NCBI GenBank assembly: GCA_020855015.1
Contig: JAHKLP010000052.1
Coordinates: forward strand, 1-17,131
Direction: 5' to 3'
Origin: Methanobacterium sp.
GTDB taxonomy: Archaea > Methanobacteriota > Methanobacteria > Methanobacteriales > Methanobacteriaceae
DNA length: 17,131 nt
The notes under the pieces are model-generated. The model was not told where the DNA came from. It made no database searches and saw only the letters and a list, made by a program, of their open reading frames with translations. The position numbers and the translations under genes are program-made. This document shows, piece after piece, positions 14,332 through 17,131 of the stretch; positions within the stretch are counted from its first letter, which is position 1, and each line of letters begins with the position of its first letter.

Positions 14332-15632
14332 TCTCTGAGCCCCAGATCCACATCTTGTGAGATACTCCATGCATCCTCAAACATTCGCTCAATTTCTAAA
14401 ATAGATTTTTTATCTTTGTAGATGACTCCCACTTCATAACTTTCATAGATAGGGTCAGTGGATATTATCAGTCCGTTGGCATCATCAGCTACTACAGCCA
14501 CTGTGTGTACGTGGGGCATAGTTCTGATCTGAACATCTTTCTCCTGAAGTAGTCTTATTAATTCCACTGAGGCATCATCGTCCAGGCTAGCTTCCTGGAT
14601 GATCATACGACTTTCTGTGTCCATAAATTTCTTTAGTATGCCCACGTCAATGTTACGCACCCAGGGATACATCATCAGTAACCGACTATCAGCAGTTATG
14701 ATGGTGTCTTTCATTGCTTCTTGAACGTCTTGGGCTTCAAATGACCATATTATGCTCGGTTCCTTTGAATCTGTCTTTAATTTATCAATGGTTCCTTTGA
14801 AAGAGTCTAACCGTTCATCGATTATGTTTTCAATATCCTTAGCATTTTCAATATAGTTCTCTTTTAACTTGTTGAGCCGATTTTTAACAAACTGATCATC
14901 ACGTCCAGGACGTTCTTTATAATGTTTCAAACGTTCCTTATCAGCAGTTTCTAACACAGATTTGGGGGTGGGAGGTTTCATCTTTTCTTCTGCAGGTTTC
15001 GGTGTCTTTTTAACAGGTTCGGGTGTTTTTACTGGTTCTATTTTTTTACCAGTAATTGTTGGTTTTTTCTCTTCTGCAGATTTTTTAACTGGCGCTATTT
15101 TCTTAGGGGTTACTTCTGGTTTTTGGGCCTTGACTGGTGGTGTGGTTGTTGGTTTTTCTGTGTCAACTTTTGGTTTAGCTTGAGGTGTGATTTTTTTAGG
15201 AGTTATAGCTTTTTCTTTGGGCTTTACTGCCTTCTCCGGTTTTATTGCCTTTGGCTTTTCTACTGGAGGAGTAGTTTTTGTGGGTTTTGCCAGTTTAGGT
15301 TCTTCTTTAGGTATTGGTTTAGGTTTAATGGCCTTAGACTTAGAAGTGTCACGAGGTATTGAGGGTTTTTTAATTTTAGGCGGAACCTTAACCGGTTTGG
15401 CCTTTTTAGTAGATGGTTTGGGGGAAACTTCCTTTTCAGGCCTTGAAATAGCTCCTCTGGATAAATCTATCCTGCTACCGAAGAATATAATTAAAATAAC
15501 TCCAAAAACTGATGCTATTAAACCTACAAAGAATGCTACAGGGTTAGGTGGAGTGCTAAAACCAAGATACATAAAATATAATCCACCCATAACTATGAGT
15601 GCCCCGAAAACGCTGACAATTAAATTGATCAT
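14328..15632 (-). CDS. Membrane-anchored protein with Pro/Lys-rich linker and degenerate PLD-like domain
   Basis: A 434-residue protein of three parts. Two N-terminal helices (about 2-25 and 31-53) anchor it in the membrane. Residues about 60-225 are a low-complexity linker of P, K, T, A and E with recurring KP/PKK units, probably an extended tether. After a charged helical segment (about 230-290), residues about 295-434 look like a PLD-like or TrmB-effector-like domain (SRLLMMYPWVRNI, then MPHVHTVAVVADD and STDPIYES). The expected HxKx4D reads His376-x-Val378-x4-Asp383, so the lysine is missing and catalysis as a phospholipase D is unlikely. I choose ATG 15632: AGGAGG is 7 bases before it, while the ATG at 15638 touches that site. 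It is coupled to UPF0173 by ATGA. Confidence 0.8.
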   Translation of the reverse strand: MINLIVSVFGALIVMGGLYFMYLGFSTPPNPVAFFVGLIASVFGVILIIFFGSRIDLSRGAISRPEKEVSPKPSTKKAKPVKVPPKIKKPSIPRDTSKSKAIKPKPIPKEEPKLAKPTKTTPPVEKPKAIKPEKAVKPKEKAITPKKITPQAKPKVDTEKPTTTPPVKAQKPEVTPKKIAPVKKSAEEKKPTITGKKIEPVKTPEPVKKTPKPAEEKMKPPTPKSVLETADKERLKHYKERPGRDDQFVKNRLNKLKENYIENAKDIENIIDERLDSFKGTIDKLKTDSKEPSIIWSFEAQDVQEAMKDTIITADSRLLMMYPWVRNIDVGILKKFMDTESRMIIQEASLDDDASVELIRLLQEKDVQIRTMPHVHTVAVVADDANGLIISTDPIYESYEVGVIYKDKKSILEIERMFEDAWSISQDVDLGLRE

Positions 15633-15660
15633 CCTCATACCTCCTAATCCTATTATGTTA

Positions 15661-15680
15661 GGGATTATTTATAAATTATT
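15661..15680 (-). promoter_or_regulatory. TATA box of the membrane-anchored PLD-like/UPF0173 pair
   Basis: The minus strand reads aataatttataaataatccc. The core centred near 15671 predicts a transcript start near 15646 and a short leader that holds the strong AGGAGGT ribosome site. Confidence 0.5.
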
Positions 15681-15958
15681 AGTTTCATCACACACCATTA
15701 TTATCCTTCTTTATGCTTAGGTCTTAAAAAATTGAATTCCTAAATAAAAATTGGGTCTGATCAATTATTAATATTTTCCGGAAATTCAGTGAAATTTTAA
15801 ATGGAATTTTTGAAATTTTCCATTTAAAACTATTTTTTCCTGGTTTTCCCGTAATCATATGATTATTTTTACATCAATTTTATCTTATCTTCCATCTAAA
15901 TATTTTTAAAATCTCTTACTGTTTTTTCAGTTAAGTATTCGTATAATAGCAGAACAAT
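15681..15958. other. Intergenic stretch downstream of the glycosyltransferase gene, with two inverted repeats
   Basis: Together with the promoter and leader just to its left, this makes a gap of about 325 bases with no protein-like frame. It holds a perfect 12-base-pair inverted repeat, TTTTAAATGGAA (15795-15806) with TTCCATTTAAAA (15818-15829). It also holds the exact palindrome TAATCATATGATTA (15852-15865). Both lie in very AT-rich DNA. Confidence 0.55.
15795..15829. terminator. 12-base-pair hairpin with 11-base loop, candidate terminator
   Basis: The stem TTTTAAATGGAA / TTCCATTTAAAA is exact. It lies about 130 bases after the glycosyltransferase stop on the minus strand, but the nearby T-run (15832-15838) is on the plus-strand side, so its direction is unclear. 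It may act as a transcript 3' stabiliser rather than a terminator. Confidence 0.35.
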
Positions 15959-17113
15959 TTAATCATTATAACTGTCAACACAGTCACTGATGATCTTCAA
16001 TGCATTTAGAGTCCCATTGTATTGTGAAAATATTTTCCGAGTGTTGGATGATCCTTCCTTCAAATCCATATCATCAAGGGCTTGATTAATATTATTAGAC
16101 AAGTTTTTAGAATTTAAATTTTCCATATTTTCAACAAGGGCTATCCCATATTTCCTCATTTGCATGGCATTTTTTAACTGCTCAGGATGGTTTTCAATGG
16201 GTATTAAAACGCTTGGGATTCCCAGAGACGCTATTTCCATGCAAGTAGTGTGTCCAGCCAGACTTACCAGGAGATCCGATAGTTTCATCCATTCCATCAT
16301 ATCCTCCAGGTACTTTTTACATATAATACTAGAAGATGATTCTGCATGGTCAATCTGTATCTGTGGTCCGGTGACCAGAATCAGCCGGTCACAAGCCAAA
16401 TCTGGTGCTGCCTGGCATGCTAGATCTAGAAGTTTATTCCCGAATTCGGATCCTCCTACAGAGACCATTACTATCTTCTCTGATTTTTCGAACCCAAATC
16501 TCCGGCGAAGTTCTTCTTTACTAGCCATAGTCCTGGTATCCATCTTCAGGATCGGCCCGGTGTAATTAACCCTGTCACGAATTTGTGGTGGTATATCCCA
16601 TGAATTCTGAATGTCAGGTATGATAATTGACTGGCAAAGCTTAGATACATCTTTTATGAAACGCTGCAAACCATTTTCAAGGTAATCCATAGTGCGGTCA
16701 TTATGGTAAACATCTTTAAAATCAGGACATAAATCATTGCTAACTAATACGCAGGGTATTCCCAACACTTTGCAGGTGATGGGAACAGAATAATGGGAAT
16801 CAGACACAACCACATCTGGGTTGAATTCCTTGATAATGCGGGATTCATGGTAAATACTTTTTAGAAAAATAAAGGGAGCGTCAATAGATTTTCGTGCTGT
16901 ATATTTCAGGTTCAACTCACCCGAACTCCCATAAAACTTAATTTCTGGAAGTTTAACAACATCAAAGCCACTGTGATCGTTCAATGTCTGGAAACCAGAA
17001 CCATAACTTGCAAAGAGAACTTCATCACCGTTTTCAGCAAATTTTCGAGCCAGAGCTACTGTGCGGGATGTGTGTCCCATTCCAATACCGCAGGGGATTA
17101 AGAGAACCTTCAT
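15959..17113 (-). CDS. MurG-like GT28-family glycosyltransferase (MJ1255-type)
   Basis: A 384-residue GT-B fold enzyme. The N-terminal domain begins MKVLLIPCGIGMGHTSRTV, with the glycine-rich loop and His14 of MurG-like enzymes (GxGMGHxxR). The C-terminal domain has the nucleotide-sugar site pattern: VSVGGSEFG at the domain start, then SDLLVSLAGHTTCMEIASLG and PSVLIPIENHPEQLKNA, where the Glu and the His-Pro-Glu-Gln segment bind the UDP-sugar in this family. It would move a sugar from a nucleotide donor to a lipid or cell-wall precursor at the inner membrane face. Methanobacteriales build pseudomurein and glycolipids, so either is possible. Length is near complete. A ribosome site is weak (GAAGTGG). 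Its upstream neighbour is outside the window. Confidence 0.88.
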   Translation of the reverse strand: MKVLLIPCGIGMGHTSRTVALARKFAENGDEVLFASYGSGFQTLNDHSGFDVVKLPEIKFYGSSGELNLKYTARKSIDAPFIFLKSIYHESRIIKEFNPDVVVSDSHYSVPITCKVLGIPCVLVSNDLCPDFKDVYHNDRTMDYLENGLQRFIKDVSKLCQSIIIPDIQNSWDIPPQIRDRVNYTGPILKMDTRTMASKEELRRRFGFEKSEKIVMVSVGGSEFGNKLLDLACQAAPDLACDRLILVTGPQIQIDHAESSSSIICKKYLEDMMEWMKLSDLLVSLAGHTTCMEIASLGIPSVLIPIENHPEQLKNAMQMRKYGIALVENMENLNSKNLSNNINQALDDMDLKEGSSNTRKIFSQYNGTLNALKIISDCVDSYND

Positions 17114-17131
17114 TTAAGCCACTTCAACACC

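Noticed and set aside
14332..14370. Longer UPF0173 start at 14370
   Set aside because: The extra 13 residues are the shifted-frame reading of the upstream gene's end; the family begins at MKIRWLGHS and the ATGA overlap supports 14331.
14962..15720. Long plus-strand open frames rich in Gly, Phe and Leu
   Set aside because: They are antisense shadows of the Pro/Lys-rich linker of the membrane-anchored gene; the composition follows from its CCN and AAR codons, and no ribosome site supports them.

Overview
The window looks like mesophilic, AT-rich euryarchaeal DNA, most likely from a Methanobacteriales methanogen (Methanobacterium-like). This rests on gene content (archaeal RqcH, DUF2070, the arvA/arvB/arvC-type GTPase cluster, a stand-alone class I fumarase beta subunit, a 2[4Fe-4S] ferredoxin), archaeal TATA boxes about 25 bases before likely transcript starts, and Shine-Dalgarno sites of the AGGTGA/AGGAGG type 4-7 bases before most starts. 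No mobile element, CRISPR array, tRNA or rRNA was found. Assignments come from reading motifs; no database search was possible.

Layout. 1-1095 (minus) is the N-terminal 365 codons of a 14-helix-type MFS drug exporter, divergent from a small VOC-fold gene (1201-1551, plus). A 78-residue orphan (1696-1932, plus) follows. A ferredoxin (2068-2262, minus) is separated by a 366-base gap, with a possible structured RNA, from a 131-residue family protein (2629-3024, minus). Bases 3071-6279 (minus) look like one operon read from right to left: fumarase/tartrate dehydratase beta subunit, a DUF6282 metal-dependent hydrolase, and two unrecognised soluble helical proteins that share a sequence pattern. 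A zinc-ribbon, tail-anchored protein (6415-7014, minus) is divergent from a DUF2070 membrane protein (7817-9634, plus) across about 800 bases of AT-rich, palindrome-rich DNA.

A small EMC6-like membrane protein (9699-9977, minus) shares a 58-base divergent promoter region with RqcH (10036-12060, plus), the ribosome quality-control tail-adding factor. RqcH converges on an arvA-arvB-arvC operon (13472 down to 12147, minus): a Ras/Era-like GTPase, a DUF2073 protein and a zinc-ribbon protein, whose relatives in haloarchaea act in extracellular vesicle formation. Upstream of that, a membrane-anchored Pro/Lys-rich protein with a PLD-like domain (14328-15632) is translationally coupled to a UPF0173 metallo-beta-lactamase-fold hydrolase (13636-14331). 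The window ends with a MurG-like GT28 glycosyltransferase (15959-17113).

The right half is weighted towards the cell envelope and membrane protein quality (DUF2070, EMC6-like, RqcH, ArvABC, anchored PLD-like protein, glycosyltransferase). The left half holds the least understood unit, the fumarase-beta/DUF6282/two-orphan operon, which is my best candidate for an undescribed system.
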